NCBI RefSeq assembly: GCF_037023145.1
Contig: NZ_CP146091.1
Span: 620,001 to 684,000, forward strand
Length of the DNA stretch: 64,000 nucleotides
Direction of reading: 5' to 3'
Source: Ralstonia sp. RRA
GTDB taxonomy: Bacteria; Pseudomonadota; Gammaproteobacteria; Burkholderiales; Burkholderiaceae
Made by a program: the position numbers and the translations under genes. The notes beneath the pieces are model-generated. The model ran no database searches. It was not told the origin of the DNA and saw only the letters and a list, made by a program, of their open reading frames with translations. Shown here piece by piece: positions 1 to 9,291 of this stretch; position 1 is the first letter of the stretch; every line of letters starts with the position of its first letter.

Positions 1-1134
1 TACGTGCTGTTTGGCGGCATGACTGCAACGACCTGGGTGCAGATCATCAAGGCGTGCCTGCTGCTGGCCGGCGTGACGTTCATGGCCATCATGGTGTTGG
101 CGCAGTACGGCTTCAGCCCCGAAGCGCTGTTCGCCAAGGCTGTCGAAGTGAAGACTGCCATCGCCACCAATGCCGGCAAGTCGCCGGACGATGCCACCAA
201 GATCGGCCTGTCGGTGATGTCGCCGGGCGGCTTCATCAAAGATCCAATCTCGGCCATCTCGTTCGGCATGGCGTTGATGTTCGGCACCGCTGGGCTGCCG
301 CACATCCTGATGCGCTTCTTCACAGTGCCGGACGCCAAGGAAGCACGCAAATCGGTGTTCTGGGCCACCACCTGGATCGGCTACTTCTACGTCCTGATCT
401 TCATCATCGGTTTTGGTGCGATCACGCTGGTGCTGACCAATCCGGAGCTCTCCGATATCGCCAAGGGTGTGATCAAGGGCGGTGCAGGTACGGCCAACAT
501 GGCTGCGGTTCTGGTCGCCAAGACGGTGGGCGGTGATGTGTTCTACGGCTTCATCTCGGCCGTGGCCTTTGCAACGATCCTTGCGGTGGTGGCGGGGCTC
601 ACGCTGTCTGGCGCCTCGGCGGTGTCGCACGATCTCTACGCTACCGTCTTCAAGAACGGCAAGGCCAACAGTGCGGACGAGCTGAAGGTGTCGCGCATCA
701 CCACGCTGGTGCTGGGTGTGATTGCCGTGCTGCTGGGCATCGCCTTCGAGAAGCAGAACATCGCATTCATGGTGTCGCTGGCCTTTGCGGTGGCGGCGTC
801 GGCCAACTTCCCGGTGTTGTTCCTGTCGATGCTGTGGAAGGGCTGCACCACGCGTGGCGCGGTCATCGGCGGGTTCCTGGGGCTGATCTCGTCGGTGGGG
901 CTGACGATTGTGTCGCCGTCGGTGTGGGAAGCCACGCTGGGGTATCCGAAGGGCTCGGCGTGGTTCCCGTACACCTCGCCGGCGCTGTTCTCGATGACGA
1001 TCGGTTTTGTGGGCGTGTGGCTGTTCTCGGTGCTGGATACCAGCGCGCGTGCCAAGGCTGAAAAGGCCTCCTTCGATGCGCAGCAAGTGCGTTCGGAAAC
1101 AGGCCTTGGTGCCGCGGGCGCTTCGAGCCACTAA
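1..1134 (+). CDS. actP: Cation/acetate symporter ActP-like, C-terminal part (5' end outside window)
   Basis: Sodium:solute symporter family (SSS) protein that takes up acetate or other short monocarboxylates across the inner membrane. The open frame runs in from the window edge, and about 377 residues are visible out of roughly 550 in the family. The visible part starts in a conserved segment ([16 protein letters not shown]) and contains about eight hydrophobic helices, then a short polar tail. The SSS assignment is firm. ActP rather than another member is inferred from that segment and the [22 protein letters not shown] region. The partner gene yjcH, usually upstream, would lie outside the window. 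The gene converges on the next minus-strand gene. Confidence 0.88.
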   Translation, partial: YVLFGGMTATTWVQIIKACLLLAGVTFMAIMVLAQYGFSPEALFAKAVEVKTAIATNAGKSPDDATKIGLSVMSPGGFIKDPISAISFGMALMFGTAGLPHILMRFFTVPDAKEARKSVFWATTWIGYFYVLIFIIGFGAITLVLTNPELSDIAKGVIKGGAGTANMAAVLVAKTVGGDVFYGFISAVAFATILAVVAGLTLSGASAVSHDLYATVFKNGKANSADELKVSRITTLVLGVIAVLLGIAFEKQNIAFMVSLAFAVAASANFPVLFLSMLWKGCTTRGAVIGGFLGLISSVGLTIVSPSVWEATLGYPKGSAWFPYTSPALFSMTIGFVGVWLFSVLDTSARAKAEKASFDAQQVRSETGLGAAGASSH

Positions 1135-1231
1135 GCGTTGCGCCACACACTGGAAGCGGGTGGTGTGCTGCTGCGTCGCCTGCCTTCCAGTGTTGTCTCT
1201 TCTATCTTCTACATCGCTTCTACAGCGCGCT

Positions 1232-2476
1232 TCATAGCCGCTCGAAGCGCAAGCCTGCGTTGCGGGTCAGGCGCGCGATGAAGCGGTCATCGAACATCGT
1301 GGCCGGTGTCCAGAAGCCGCCGGGCCGCCCGGTCTTGATGCCGTCCTTGACATGGTCCAGCGCGAGGCTGGCTGCCGCCTGGCCCAGCATCTTGCCGGTG
1401 GAGCCGTAGCCCGGATCGCGATCCCCCGTCACTTTCACGCGCAAGGTCTTGCCGTCGTCGGTGCGCGCAAAGAAGCGGAGGTCGTAGCGGCCCGCCAATT
1501 GGGCCGCTGGGCTGGGGCCTTCGCCGGGTTTGGGCAGCAGGAAGCGCTCCATCAAGAGTCGTGTGGGCTTGATGACGATGCCCACCATGAACGCCCCCAG
1601 GCCGGCGACCATCGTCACGGCTCGCAGGCGGCCTTGCAGGCCGCTGCCGGTGATCACCGCTTCGTCATACGTGAACTGGTTGCCATAGGCGTTGCCGGAC
1701 AACGCATTGGAGCGGTGCACCACACGCTCGTTGATGGCCGCCATGACAAAGGGCGCGATCCACGCATCGAAATCGGTATCGAATGCCGCGCCCCTCGCGG
1801 AGTGCTGGCGTGCCGTGAAGCCATGTCCGTTGGGGCAGAGGGCATACGGGTTGGCCAGCTCCCTGCGCAAGGCGGGGTCGGCGGCAGCCTCCTGCACCAC
1901 GTTGATCAGGCTGGCCACGGTGCCGCCCGATGCGCCGCCCTTGAGCGTCTTGACGCGCATCTTTACGTGGGTGGCCGGCGTGCCCCATTGCTGCATCGCC
2001 TGTTGCTGCAGGAAGTAGACACCCATGTCCGACGGTACCGAGTCGAAGCCACAGCAATGGACGATGCGTGCGCCCGATTGCTGCGCGGTCGCCTCGTACT
2101 TCTCGATCATCCGTTTGATCCACTGGGTCTCGCCAGTGAGGTCGCAATAGTCGGTGCCGCTTTCCGCGCAGACCTTGACCAAGGGCTCGCCATAGAGCGC
2201 GTAAGGACCCACCGTGGACACCACCACCCGGGTCTGCGCACATAACGCGCGCAACTGGGCTTCGTTGGCCGCATCCGCGACGATGATGGGCAGGGCGGCA
2301 CCCGCTGCACCCAGTGAGCGCTTGAGCTCGTTGAGCTTCGCTTCAGATCGGCCCGCAATGGCCCAGCGCAGGGTTTCCGCCTGGCCCGAGAACTGCTCAG
2401 CCAGGTAGCGGGTCAGGATCTGGCCGACAAAACTGGTGGCGCCAAACACGACGAGGTCATGGTCCGGGGCAGTCAT
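1232..2476 (-). CDS. Saccharopine dehydrogenase-like NAD(P)-binding oxidoreductase (trans-acting enoyl reductase type)
   Basis: About 414 residues. The N-terminus carries a Rossmann nucleotide-binding motif (VVFGATSFVGQ, about residues 9-19), followed by SAGRSEAKL-type and VVSTVGPY-type segments typical of the saccharopine dehydrogenase/trans-acting enoyl reductase family. Family members reduce enoyl or keto groups of lipids or act on amino-acid precursors; the substrate cannot be told here. I chose the ATG at 2476 because AGGAAG sits 5 bases upstream; an in-frame start 16 codons earlier has no such site. A hydrophobic stretch near residues 270-290 could be a membrane-associated helix. It stands alone between the symporter and a gene remnant. 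Confidence 0.8.
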   Translation of the reverse strand: MTAPDHDLVVFGATSFVGQILTRYLAEQFSGQAETLRWAIAGRSEAKLNELKRSLGAAGAALPIIVADAANEAQLRALCAQTRVVVSTVGPYALYGEPLVKVCAESGTDYCDLTGETQWIKRMIEKYEATAQQSGARIVHCCGFDSVPSDMGVYFLQQQAMQQWGTPATHVKMRVKTLKGGASGGTVASLINVVQEAAADPALRRELANPYALCPNGHGFTARQHSARGAAFDTDFDAWIAPFVMAAINERVVHRSNALSGNAYGNQFTYDEAVITGSGLQGRLRAVTMVAGLGAFMVGIVIKPTRLLMERFLLPKPGEGPSPAAQLAGRYDLRFFARTDDGKTLRVKVTGDRDPGYGSTGKMLGQAAASLALDHVKDGIKTGRPGGFWTPATMFDDRFIARLTRNAGLRFERL

Positions 2477-2654
2477 GGGGTCTTCCTTTTCGGGGCGGAT
2501 GGAGTCACCGTCCAGCGTGGTCAAACGCCTTCAGCGGTGTTGGCAGATTCAGCACCAGTTGGGCGTCTTTCACAACATACAACCTGAGCATGGTGGACGC
2601 GCCCAGCCCATCAAGCAACTGGCCCAGCGGACCGCCGTGGCGCACCAGCTTGAC

Positions 2655-2873
2655 ATGGCGCGGAAACAGGCTGCGGGGCTGTTCTCCAAGCCCGTGCGCG
2701 AGACCCGCGAACTGCTGCCGCGGTACGAGCAGGACAACCTGTTTGACTCCACCCAGTTCAAGTGCCGGTTTCCCGAGTTCAAGGTGATGGCGTATCGGGC
2801 GAGGCTGGAGCAGATTCAGCGGGAGTGGGCGGGCAAGTCGGGTTTGGGCTCACTGCACGGGATTCGTGCGTGA
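2655..2873 (+). pseudogene. Remnant: C-terminal end of an NAD-dependent epimerase/dehydratase-like protein
   Basis: The frame ending at 2873 reads AGLFSKPVRE, then YEQDNLFDSTQFKCRFPEF and a short tail. This looks like the C-terminus of short-chain NAD(P)-dependent epimerases (LFSKPVRE...NLFDSTKF..RFP). The Rossmann domain and start are missing, and the upstream sequence in this frame is unrelated and overlaps the antisense neighbour. It is best read as what is left after a deletion. Recognition is from memory of the family, so confidence is moderate. Confidence 0.5.
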
Positions 2874-2921
2874 ACTCAACTCAATTGCGATGCATGCACC
2901 AGGCTGCCCCCCATTTTCCGC

Positions 2922-2978
2922 GTCATTTCGTTGACGTTATCGGTTCGCTGGCATTTCATTAGAGTCAATCAATGACTC
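2922..2978. promoter_or_regulatory. Two tandem palindromes upstream of the MerR-type gene
   Basis: Two inverted repeats with related arms lie just before the regulator: GTCA-N6-TGAC at 2922-2935, and the longer GAGTCA-N5-TGACTC at 2962-2978. They start about 40 bases apart, close to four helical turns. A TTGACG hexamer (2931-2936) overlaps the first. MerR-family dimers bind such dyads, so this is a plausible autoregulatory operator, but binding is inferred. Confidence 0.45.
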
Positions 2979-2990
2979 AAGGGGATGCTC

Positions 2991-3986
2991 GTGGGACAGG
3001 ACAACGATGCGCCGCGTGATGCACAACGCGATGCACCTCGATACCGCAGCGGAGCGGCCGCGCGGATGGCCAAGATGCCTGTTTCCACGTTGCGCGTCTG
3101 GGAGCAGCGCTACGGCCTGATATCGCCCGCCAAATCCGAGTCGGGGCAGCGGCTGTACTCGGGTGAGGACGTCCAGCGCCTGACGTTGCTCCGGTTGCTG
3201 GTCAGCCAGGGGCACGCCATCGGCACGATCGCGCATGCCAACCACGCCGAGCTTGAACGCTTGCTTGAAACGTCGGAGACGGCCAGGGGTGCCAACCGCA
3301 TGCTGCCCCAGTCCAGCATCGCGTTGACGTTGTACGGCCCGCTGCTTGCCGAGCGTGTTCGGCGCAGAAAAGGCGCGCTGGCTTCGCTTGGCATCGAATC
3401 GGTTGTCGAGCTGGCCGCCATCGACGCAGACGCGCTGGGCGACGATGCCCAGCGTACGCATGCGCTACTGGTGGAAGCGGTCTCTCTGCAGCCGGACGAC
3501 GCGGAAGCCATCTTGGCAGCCAGCCGTTGCTTGGGCGCCAGCGCCGTGGGCGTGGTCTACGGTTTCGGCACGGTGCGCGCCACCGACATGCTGCGCGCAG
3601 CCGGCGTGCGCCTGTACCGCGAGCCCAACGCACACGGCGAGCTGGATCAAGTCCTCCAAGAACTGGTGCGGCTTGTCCGGGTGGATGCGATGTACGGCCA
3701 GTTGCTGCCCTTGCAACGTAACGCCCGCCGTTTCACCGACCGGCAACTCGATCTCTTTGCCAATGCCTCGCAGACGATTGCGTGCGAGTGCCCCCGACAC
3801 CTGGTCGACCTGATCCGGCAGCTCGATGCGTTCGAGCGCTTCAGCGATGCCTGCGCGGTGCGCTCCCCGGCAGATGAACAACTGCACCGGCACCTGGGCG
3901 ACGTCACCAACCGTGCCCGCCTGATGCTTGAAGACGCGATGGAATACGCCATCCGCGTTGAAACGCTGCATCCACCGGAGCCTTAG
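2991..3986 (+). CDS. MerR-family transcriptional regulator (LitR/CarH-like architecture without cobalamin motif)
   Basis: About 331 residues. Residues ~16-85 form a MerR winged helix (GAAARMAKMPVSTLRVWEQRYGL...GQRLYSGEDVQRL). Next comes an alpha/beta segment (~105-210) that resembles a sensor Rossmann fold, then a helical C-terminus containing CECPRHLVDL and LHRHLGDVTNRAR. LitR/CarH light sensors bind B12 through a DxHxxG motif, and none is present here. It heads a cluster of membrane-lipid genes, the setting in which LitR-like regulators occur, so it probably controls them. GTG 2991 is preferred because AAGGGG lies 6 bases upstream; ATG 2985 abuts that site. Confidence 0.78.
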   Translation: MGQDNDAPRDAQRDAPRYRSGAAARMAKMPVSTLRVWEQRYGLISPAKSESGQRLYSGEDVQRLTLLRLLVSQGHAIGTIAHANHAELERLLETSETARGANRMLPQSSIALTLYGPLLAERVRRRKGALASLGIESVVELAAIDADALGDDAQRTHALLVEAVSLQPDDAEAILAASRCLGASAVGVVYGFGTVRATDMLRAAGVRLYREPNAHGELDQVLQELVRLVRVDAMYGQLLPLQRNARRFTDRQLDLFANASQTIACECPRHLVDLIRQLDAFERFSDACAVRSPADEQLHRHLGDVTNRARLMLEDAMEYAIRVETLHPPEP

Positions 3987-4062
3987 CCGCGTATATGCCA
4001 GTAAGCGTCACATGAAGCGGCAGGGGTGATGCGCGCATCGCCCGCATTTGGAGGCAATCTCA

Positions 4063-5412
4063 ATGGAATGGTCCTTGGATCCACCCGGCAATACCGGGGC
4101 GGCTGACGGCGTACGGCCTGCGGTTATGCCGGCGTCCGGCCAACGCATTGCGGTGGTGGGCTCGGGCATCTCAGGCTTGGCTGCGGCGCATTGTCTTGCG
4201 CGGCGCCATGCCGTCACGCTGTTTGAAGCGGCGCCCAGATTGGGTGGGCACACCAACACGGTCGACATTGAAGACAGCGGGCACGTGTTTGGGGTGGACA
4301 CGGGCTTCCTGGTATTCAACGCGCGCACCTATCCGAACCTGATTGCTCTGTTTGATGCGCTGGGCGTGGCGCATTGCGAGAGCGACATGTCGTTCAGCGT
4401 ATCGGTGGGCGATGGCGCGCTGGAGTGGGCGGGCACGAGTCTGCGCACGGTGTTTGCACAGCCGCGCAACTTGGTGTCCGCCGCGTTTCTGTCGATGCTG
4501 GGCGACATCCTGCGCTTCAACCGGCAGGCGCACGCCAACCTGGCGGCCGCGCGCAGGGCCCGCCACAGTCTTGGCGCGTTGCTGGCCGCAGGCCGCTATG
4601 GTGAGCCCTTCTGCGCGCACTATCTGCTCCCGATGGCGGCGGCCATCTGGTCTACCCCCAGCCGCGACATCCTTTCGTTTCCCGCCGAGACATTTCTGCG
4701 TTTCTGCCTCAACCACGGCTTGCTGCAGATCTTCGACCGGCCACGCTGGCGCACGGTCAAAGGCGGCGCGCGCAGCTATGTGCACGCCATCGCCAGCCGG
4801 TTGGCCGACGTGCGCGTTGCCACACCCGTGCGCGGCATTCGCCGGGCAGCCACCCATGTTGATGTGCTGACCGATGCCGGTACCGAGCGTTATGACGCCG
4901 TGGTGCTGGCCACGCATGCGCCCCAGACGTTGCGCATGCTCGACGATGCAACAGATGACGAGCGTGCTGTGCTCGGGGCATTCCGCTATCAGCCCAACAC
5001 CGCCTTTCTGCACCGCGATACCCGCCTGCTGCCGCGTCGGCGGCGGGTCTGGTCGGCCTGGAACTACATCGACGCACCGCAGGCCGGGGCGGCTGGTAGC
5101 GCGCCCTGCGTGAGCTATCTGCTCAACCAACTGCAGCCGCTGCCGGTATCGACTCCGGTCGTGGTCACGCTCAACCCGCCGGCGCCGCCCGCGCCCGAAC
5201 TGGAGTACCAGCGCTTCGCGTATGAGCACCCGGTGTTCGACCAGCCGGCCATCGATGCGCAGGCCCGCTTGCCCGCGCTGCAGGGGCAGCGCCGCACATG
5301 GTTTGCCGGTGCGTGGACGGGCTACGGCTTTCATGAAGACGGCTTGAAATCTGCCCTGCGCGTGGCTGCCGATTTTGGTTGCGCACCCGCCTGGGCGCAG
5401 GTGGCGCCATGA
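4063..5412 (+). CDS. FAD-dependent amine-oxidase-family protein (NAD(P)-binding, DUF1365/cfa-cluster type)
   Basis: 449 residues with an N-terminal FAD-binding Rossmann motif (IAVVGSGISGLAAAH, ~residues 25-40) followed by FEAAPRLGGHTNTVD, the dinucleotide-binding signature of flavin amine oxidases and phytoene-desaturase-like proteins. The C-terminus has TWFAGAWTGYGFHEDGLKSA, the second FAD-contacting segment. Members of this group always sit with DUF1365 and cyclopropane-synthase-like genes and are thought to oxidise lipid-linked substrates; the actual substrate is not known from sequence. GGAGG at 4050-4054 sets the ATG at 4063. The stop overlaps the next start (ATGA), so translation is coupled. 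Confidence 0.87.
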   Translation: MEWSLDPPGNTGAADGVRPAVMPASGQRIAVVGSGISGLAAAHCLARRHAVTLFEAAPRLGGHTNTVDIEDSGHVFGVDTGFLVFNARTYPNLIALFDALGVAHCESDMSFSVSVGDGALEWAGTSLRTVFAQPRNLVSAAFLSMLGDILRFNRQAHANLAAARRARHSLGALLAAGRYGEPFCAHYLLPMAAAIWSTPSRDILSFPAETFLRFCLNHGLLQIFDRPRWRTVKGGARSYVHAIASRLADVRVATPVRGIRRAATHVDVLTDAGTERYDAVVLATHAPQTLRMLDDATDDERAVLGAFRYQPNTAFLHRDTRLLPRRRRVWSAWNYIDAPQAGAAGSAPCVSYLLNQLQPLPVSTPVVVTLNPPAPPAPELEYQRFAYEHPVFDQPAIDAQARLPALQGQRRTWFAGAWTGYGFHEDGLKSALRVAADFGCAPAWAQVAP

Positions 5413-6176
5413 ATGAAGACGCACAGCTCCTCGTCGGCCAGGTCATGCATCGCCGCTTGCGGCCGGTGGCCCATCGCTTCGTCTACCCGGTGTTTGCGGT
5501 GCGCGTGAAGCTCTCTGCGCTGGAGCGGCTGACGGGCACGTGGTTTGGCGTGAACTGCTGGCGGCCGCTGTCGCTGCGCACGCGTGACTACGGCCCGCGC
5601 GACGGCTCTGACCTGCTCGTGTGGATGCGCGGTGTGCTGCGTGACGCTGGCTTAACCGCCGATGGCGAGGTCTGGCTACAGACATTTCCGCGCATTGCGG
5701 GCTGGATGTTCAACCCCGTGTCGTTCTGGTACTGCCACGATGCGGCTGGCCAGCTGCGCGCGGTGCTGGCCGAGGTCAACAACACGTTTGGCCAGCACCA
5801 CCGCTACCTGCTGTGTGCGGCGGATGGCAGTGCCATTGGTGCGCACACGGTGCTGAGTTGCCGCAAGCAGCTACATGTGTCCCCGTTCTGCCGGGTCGAG
5901 GGCGGCTATCAGTTCCGCTTTGCTGAGACGGCAACCACGGCACTCGCGCGCATTGACTATCACGACGACGACGGCCTGCTGCTGCACACCGCCATCGGCG
6001 GGCGACTGCAGCCGTTCGATGCGGCGCACCTGCGCCGTGCACTCCTGCGCCAGCCGTTGCTGGCGCTGCAGGTGATCGGGCGTATTCACTGGCAGGCGCT
6101 GCGGCTGTGGTTCAAGGGCGTGCCGTTTTTCGGCCGCACTGCGCATGAGGCTTCTTCTCTGGAGAACACCCAATGA
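5409..6176 (+). CDS. DUF1365 family protein
   Basis: 255 residues. It matches the DUF1365 family by its opening (GQVMHRRLRPVAHRFVYPVF) and the FNPVSFWYCHDAAGQLRAVLAEVNNTFGQ block at ~105-135. Its biochemical role is unknown, but it is a constant neighbour of the flavin amine-oxidase-like gene and cfa-like methyltransferases, so a role in modifying membrane acyl chains is a reasonable inference. Its ATG overlaps the previous stop by four bases and its own stop overlaps the next ATG in the same way, so three genes form one translationally coupled unit. Confidence 0.85.
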   Translation: MNEDAQLLVGQVMHRRLRPVAHRFVYPVFAVRVKLSALERLTGTWFGVNCWRPLSLRTRDYGPRDGSDLLVWMRGVLRDAGLTADGEVWLQTFPRIAGWMFNPVSFWYCHDAAGQLRAVLAEVNNTFGQHHRYLLCAADGSAIGAHTVLSCRKQLHVSPFCRVEGGYQFRFAETATTALARIDYHDDDGLLLHTAIGGRLQPFDAAHLRRALLRQPLLALQVIGRIHWQALRLWFKGVPFFGRTAHEASSLENTQ

Positions 6177-7372
6177 CCGCCACGCATTCTCTCGCCTGGG
6201 TGCCGTCCCATGTTCCCGCCGCCGGGCGTTTGCTATTGGCGCTGGCCGGGCGCCTGCGCCACGGCTTTCTCCATCTCGCCACGCCCGATGGCGAAGTGCA
6301 GGTTGGCGACGCGGCATCGCCGTTGCATGCCGATCTGCGCATCCACGACTGGCGCGCCTGTGCCCGTATTCTGCGCAGCGGCGACGTGGGCTTTGCCGAG
6401 GCCTACCGCGATGGCTGGGTCGACACGAGCAACCTGACCAACCTGTTGCGGTTGGCCATCGTCAACGCTGCCACGCTGGAGCAGGCCATCTTCGGGCATG
6501 CCGTTGCGCGGACCTGGTTGCGTGTACGCCACCTGCTGCGCCGGAACACCCGCAAAGGCAGTCGCCGCAATATCCACCTGCATTACGACCTGGGCAACGA
6601 CTTCTACCGCCTGTGGCTGGACGCGGGGATGACGTACTCGGCCGCCTGGTTCAACGGCCGCCCGCAACAGGCACTGGCCGATGCGCAAACGGCCAAGTAC
6701 CAGCGCGTGTGCGACCAGCTCAGGCTGGGGCCAGGCATGGACGTGCTGGAGATCGGCTGTGGCTGGGGCGGCCTGATGGAAATAGCCTGTGCACGCGGCG
6801 CGCATGTGCATGGCATCACGCTATCGGAAGCCCAGCGCGGCTACACCGCACAGCGGTTGGCGGACGAACCACGCGCCCGCGTTGAACTGTGCGACTACCG
6901 TGACATCGATGGTGCCTACGACGCCGTGGTCTCCATCGAGATGTTCGAGGCCGTTGGTGAGGCGTACTGGTCAACCTATTTTCAGACGCTGGCGCGCTGC
7001 CTGCGCCATGGCGGCCGCGCGCTCGTGCAGAGCATCACCATCGATGAGGCGCAGTTCGAGCGCTATCGCGCCGGCACCGACTTCATCCAGCAGTTCATCT
7101 TTCCAGGCGGCATGCTGCCGAGCCGCGAGCGCTTCATCCGCTTGGCAGAACAACATGGCATGCGCGTGCTCGACCGTCTGGATTTCGGCACCGATTACGC
7201 AGAGACCTTGCGCCGCTGGAGCCAGCGCTTTGAAGCCCAGCTCGACGCGGTGCGTGCGCTCGGGTTTGATGACGCCTTCATCCGCATCTGGCGCTTGTAC
7301 TTTGCGTATTGCGAAGCGGGCTTCGATGAAGGCCGGATCGGTGTGTCGCAGTTCCTGCTGGAGCGGGTGTGA
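6173..7372 (+). CDS. Cyclopropane-fatty-acyl-phospholipid synthase-like methyltransferase (first copy)
   Basis: 399 residues. A leading domain (~1-120, with GEVQVG and ADLRIHDWRACARILRSGDVGFAEAYRDGWVD) is followed by a SAM-binding Rossmann domain (VLEIGCGWGGLMEIA, ~185-200) and the CFA-family motif VVSIEMFEAVGE (~245). CFA synthases transfer a methylene from S-adenosylmethionine to unsaturated acyl chains of phospholipids at the membrane. In clusters with DUF1365 and a flavin oxidase, related enzymes may instead methylate fatty acids or make other modified chains, so the exact product is uncertain. ATGA overlap with the preceding gene. Confidence 0.88.
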   Translation: MTATHSLAWVPSHVPAAGRLLLALAGRLRHGFLHLATPDGEVQVGDAASPLHADLRIHDWRACARILRSGDVGFAEAYRDGWVDTSNLTNLLRLAIVNAATLEQAIFGHAVARTWLRVRHLLRRNTRKGSRRNIHLHYDLGNDFYRLWLDAGMTYSAAWFNGRPQQALADAQTAKYQRVCDQLRLGPGMDVLEIGCGWGGLMEIACARGAHVHGITLSEAQRGYTAQRLADEPRARVELCDYRDIDGAYDAVVSIEMFEAVGEAYWSTYFQTLARCLRHGGRALVQSITIDEAQFERYRAGTDFIQQFIFPGGMLPSRERFIRLAEQHGMRVLDRLDFGTDYAETLRRWSQRFEAQLDAVRALGFDDAFIRIWRLYFAYCEAGFDEGRIGVSQFLLERV

Positions 7373-7374
7373 GC

Positions 7375-8151
7375 ATGTCACCGTTAGGCGCCGCGCTCGT
7401 TGTGCTGTTGCTGCTGGTGGCTGTGTTCAGCGCCATGTGGGCGTGGCAGTTGTGGACGCAGAACGCCGGCATGGTCGACCCCGTGTGGGCGTTCTCGCTG
7501 GGCGTGGTGGCGTTGCTGTATGCGTGGCTGGGAACGGGCTCCACACCGGCGCGGGTGTTGGTTGGGGTGGGTGGTGCGCTCTGGGGGTGTCGTCTTGGTT
7601 GGCACCTGTGGCGGCGCAATGCCGGCAAGCCGGAGGATGCGCGTTACCGAAAGCTGCGCGAGCAATGGGGCACGGCCACGCCGCGCAAGATGTTCGGGTT
7701 CTTCCAGTTGCAGGCAGCGGTGTCGATGCTGTTGGCAGTGGCCTTTGCAGTGCCGAGCTACCGGGCAGATGCACCGGGCATGGCGGCCATGCTGGCCGCC
7801 GTTGTGCTGTGGCTGATCTCGGTGGCCGGGGAGGCGTTGGCCGATCGGCAACTGCGTACGTTTGCGGCGGACCCGGCTCACCATGGTCAGACCTGCCGCG
7901 CCGGTCTGTGGCGGTATTCACGGCATCCGAACTATTTCTTTGAGTGCGTGCACTGGCTAGCCTACGTGCCGCTGGCGGTGGGTGCGCCGTGGGCGTGGCT
8001 GACGTTGCTGCCGCCGGTGCTGATGGCGTGGCTGCTGCTCAAGGTGTCGGGCATTCCCATGCTCGAAGCGCACATGCACGCCACGCGCGCGGACTACGCC
8101 GACTACGCGCGCACCACCAGTGTTCTGATCCCCTGGCCGCCGCGCCGCTGA
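7375..8151 (+). CDS. DUF1295 membrane protein (steroid 5-alpha-reductase-like)
   Basis: About 258 residues with six to seven hydrophobic helices. The C-terminal part contains the family signature GLWRYSRHPNYFFECVHWLAY (~177-197) shared by DUF1295, isoprenylcysteine methyltransferases and 3-oxo-5-alpha-steroid 4-dehydrogenases, and ends in a RADYADYARTTS-type tail. These enzymes reduce or methylate lipid substrates inside the membrane. The start may be GTG 7369, which overlaps the previous stop, or ATG 7375. Its place between two CFA-like genes supports a role in lipid modification; the reaction is not known. Confidence 0.84.
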   Translation: MSPLGAALVVLLLLVAVFSAMWAWQLWTQNAGMVDPVWAFSLGVVALLYAWLGTGSTPARVLVGVGGALWGCRLGWHLWRRNAGKPEDARYRKLREQWGTATPRKMFGFFQLQAAVSMLLAVAFAVPSYRADAPGMAAMLAAVVLWLISVAGEALADRQLRTFAADPAHHGQTCRAGLWRYSRHPNYFFECVHWLAYVPLAVGAPWAWLTLLPPVLMAWLLLKVSGIPMLEAHMHATRADYADYARTTSVLIPWPPRR

Positions 8152-8175
8152 TCTGCCAATCGCGAGGAGACCTGC

Positions 8176-9285
8176 ATGACCACGCTGAGCACGCCGTCAA
8201 CGCCGTCCACACCCACCCAGGCCACCCAGGAGCCGCACAATGGTTGGCTGATCCAATGCTGTGAGCGGGGCTGGCTGCCCGACACGCTCATCCGCATGGG
8301 CATGCGCGCGTTGCTTCGGCAGCGTTTGCAAGACGAGGGGATTCACAACGGGGAGCTGCGCACACGGCGCTTCAACGCATTGCTAGATGAACTGCGCACC
8401 AGCCCCATCGCCATCGAGACGGACAAGGCTAACGCGCAGCACTACGAGTTGCCGCCAGCCTTCTTTGAGGCGCATCTCGGCCCACGCCTGAAGTATTCGT
8501 GCGCGCTGTACCCAACCGGAAATGAGACGCTCGCGCAGGCCGAAGAGGCGATGTTCGCGTGTTATGCAGAGCGCGCAGGCCTGGCCGATGGGCAGTGCAT
8601 TCTCGATCTGGGTTGTGGTTGGGGTTCGCTGTCGTTATGGATGGCGGCGCAGTATCCGAAGGCGCGCATTGTGGCGCTGTCCAATTCGCACAGCCAACGC
8701 GCGTGGATTCGCGCGCGAGCGGCAGAGCGCGGCATTGCAAACTTGACGGTGCACACCGGCAATATTGCCGACTTTGAGTTTGCCGACGTGCCGGCGCACG
8801 GGTGTTTCGATCGCGTGGTGTCGATCGAGATGTTCGAGCACATGAAGAACTACGGCCTGCTGCTCAGCAAGATCGCGCGCTGGATGCGGCCCGATGCCGT
8901 GCTGTTTGTGCACCTCTTCGCGCACCGCACGCTGGCGTATCACTTTCAGGTGCAGGACGGCACGGATTGGATGTCGAAGTATTTCTTTACCGGCGGCACG
9001 ATGCCCTCAGAAAACCTGCTGCTGCAGTTTCAGGATGATCTGCGCGTGACGCGCCAATGGTGGGTCAATGGCACGCACTACGCGCGCACGGCCAATCATT
9101 GGCTTGCCAACCTGGACGCTGCGCGCCACAGGCTGATGCCTGTGTTCGTGCAGACCTATGGCGAGCGCGATGCGGCGGTGTGGTTTCAGCGCTGGCGCAT
9201 GTTCTATCTGGCGGTGTCGGAACTGTTTGGCTATGCACGCGGCAATGAATGGGGCGTGGTGCACTACCGGTTTGAAAAGCGCTAG
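8176..9285 (+). CDS. Cyclopropane-fatty-acyl-phospholipid synthase-like methyltransferase (second copy)
   Basis: 369 residues. After a Thr/Pro-rich N-terminus comes SAM motif I (ILDLGCGWGSLSLWMA, ~141-156) and VVSIEMFEHMKNY (~213), then FTGGTMPSENLLLQF. This is closer to the short, single-domain class of SAM methyltransferases in the CFA superfamily than the first copy, which has an extra N-terminal domain. Having two divergent copies in one operon suggests two successive methyl or methylene transfers, or two substrates. GAGGAG about 8 bases upstream supports the start at 8176. Confidence 0.86.
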   Translation: MTTLSTPSTPSTPTQATQEPHNGWLIQCCERGWLPDTLIRMGMRALLRQRLQDEGIHNGELRTRRFNALLDELRTSPIAIETDKANAQHYELPPAFFEAHLGPRLKYSCALYPTGNETLAQAEEAMFACYAERAGLADGQCILDLGCGWGSLSLWMAAQYPKARIVALSNSHSQRAWIRARAAERGIANLTVHTGNIADFEFADVPAHGCFDRVVSIEMFEHMKNYGLLLSKIARWMRPDAVLFVHLFAHRTLAYHFQVQDGTDWMSKYFFTGGTMPSENLLLQFQDDLRVTRQWWVNGTHYARTANHWLANLDAARHRLMPVFVQTYGERDAAVWFQRWRMFYLAVSELFGYARGNEWGVVHYRFEKR

Positions 9286-9291
9286 GTCTGC

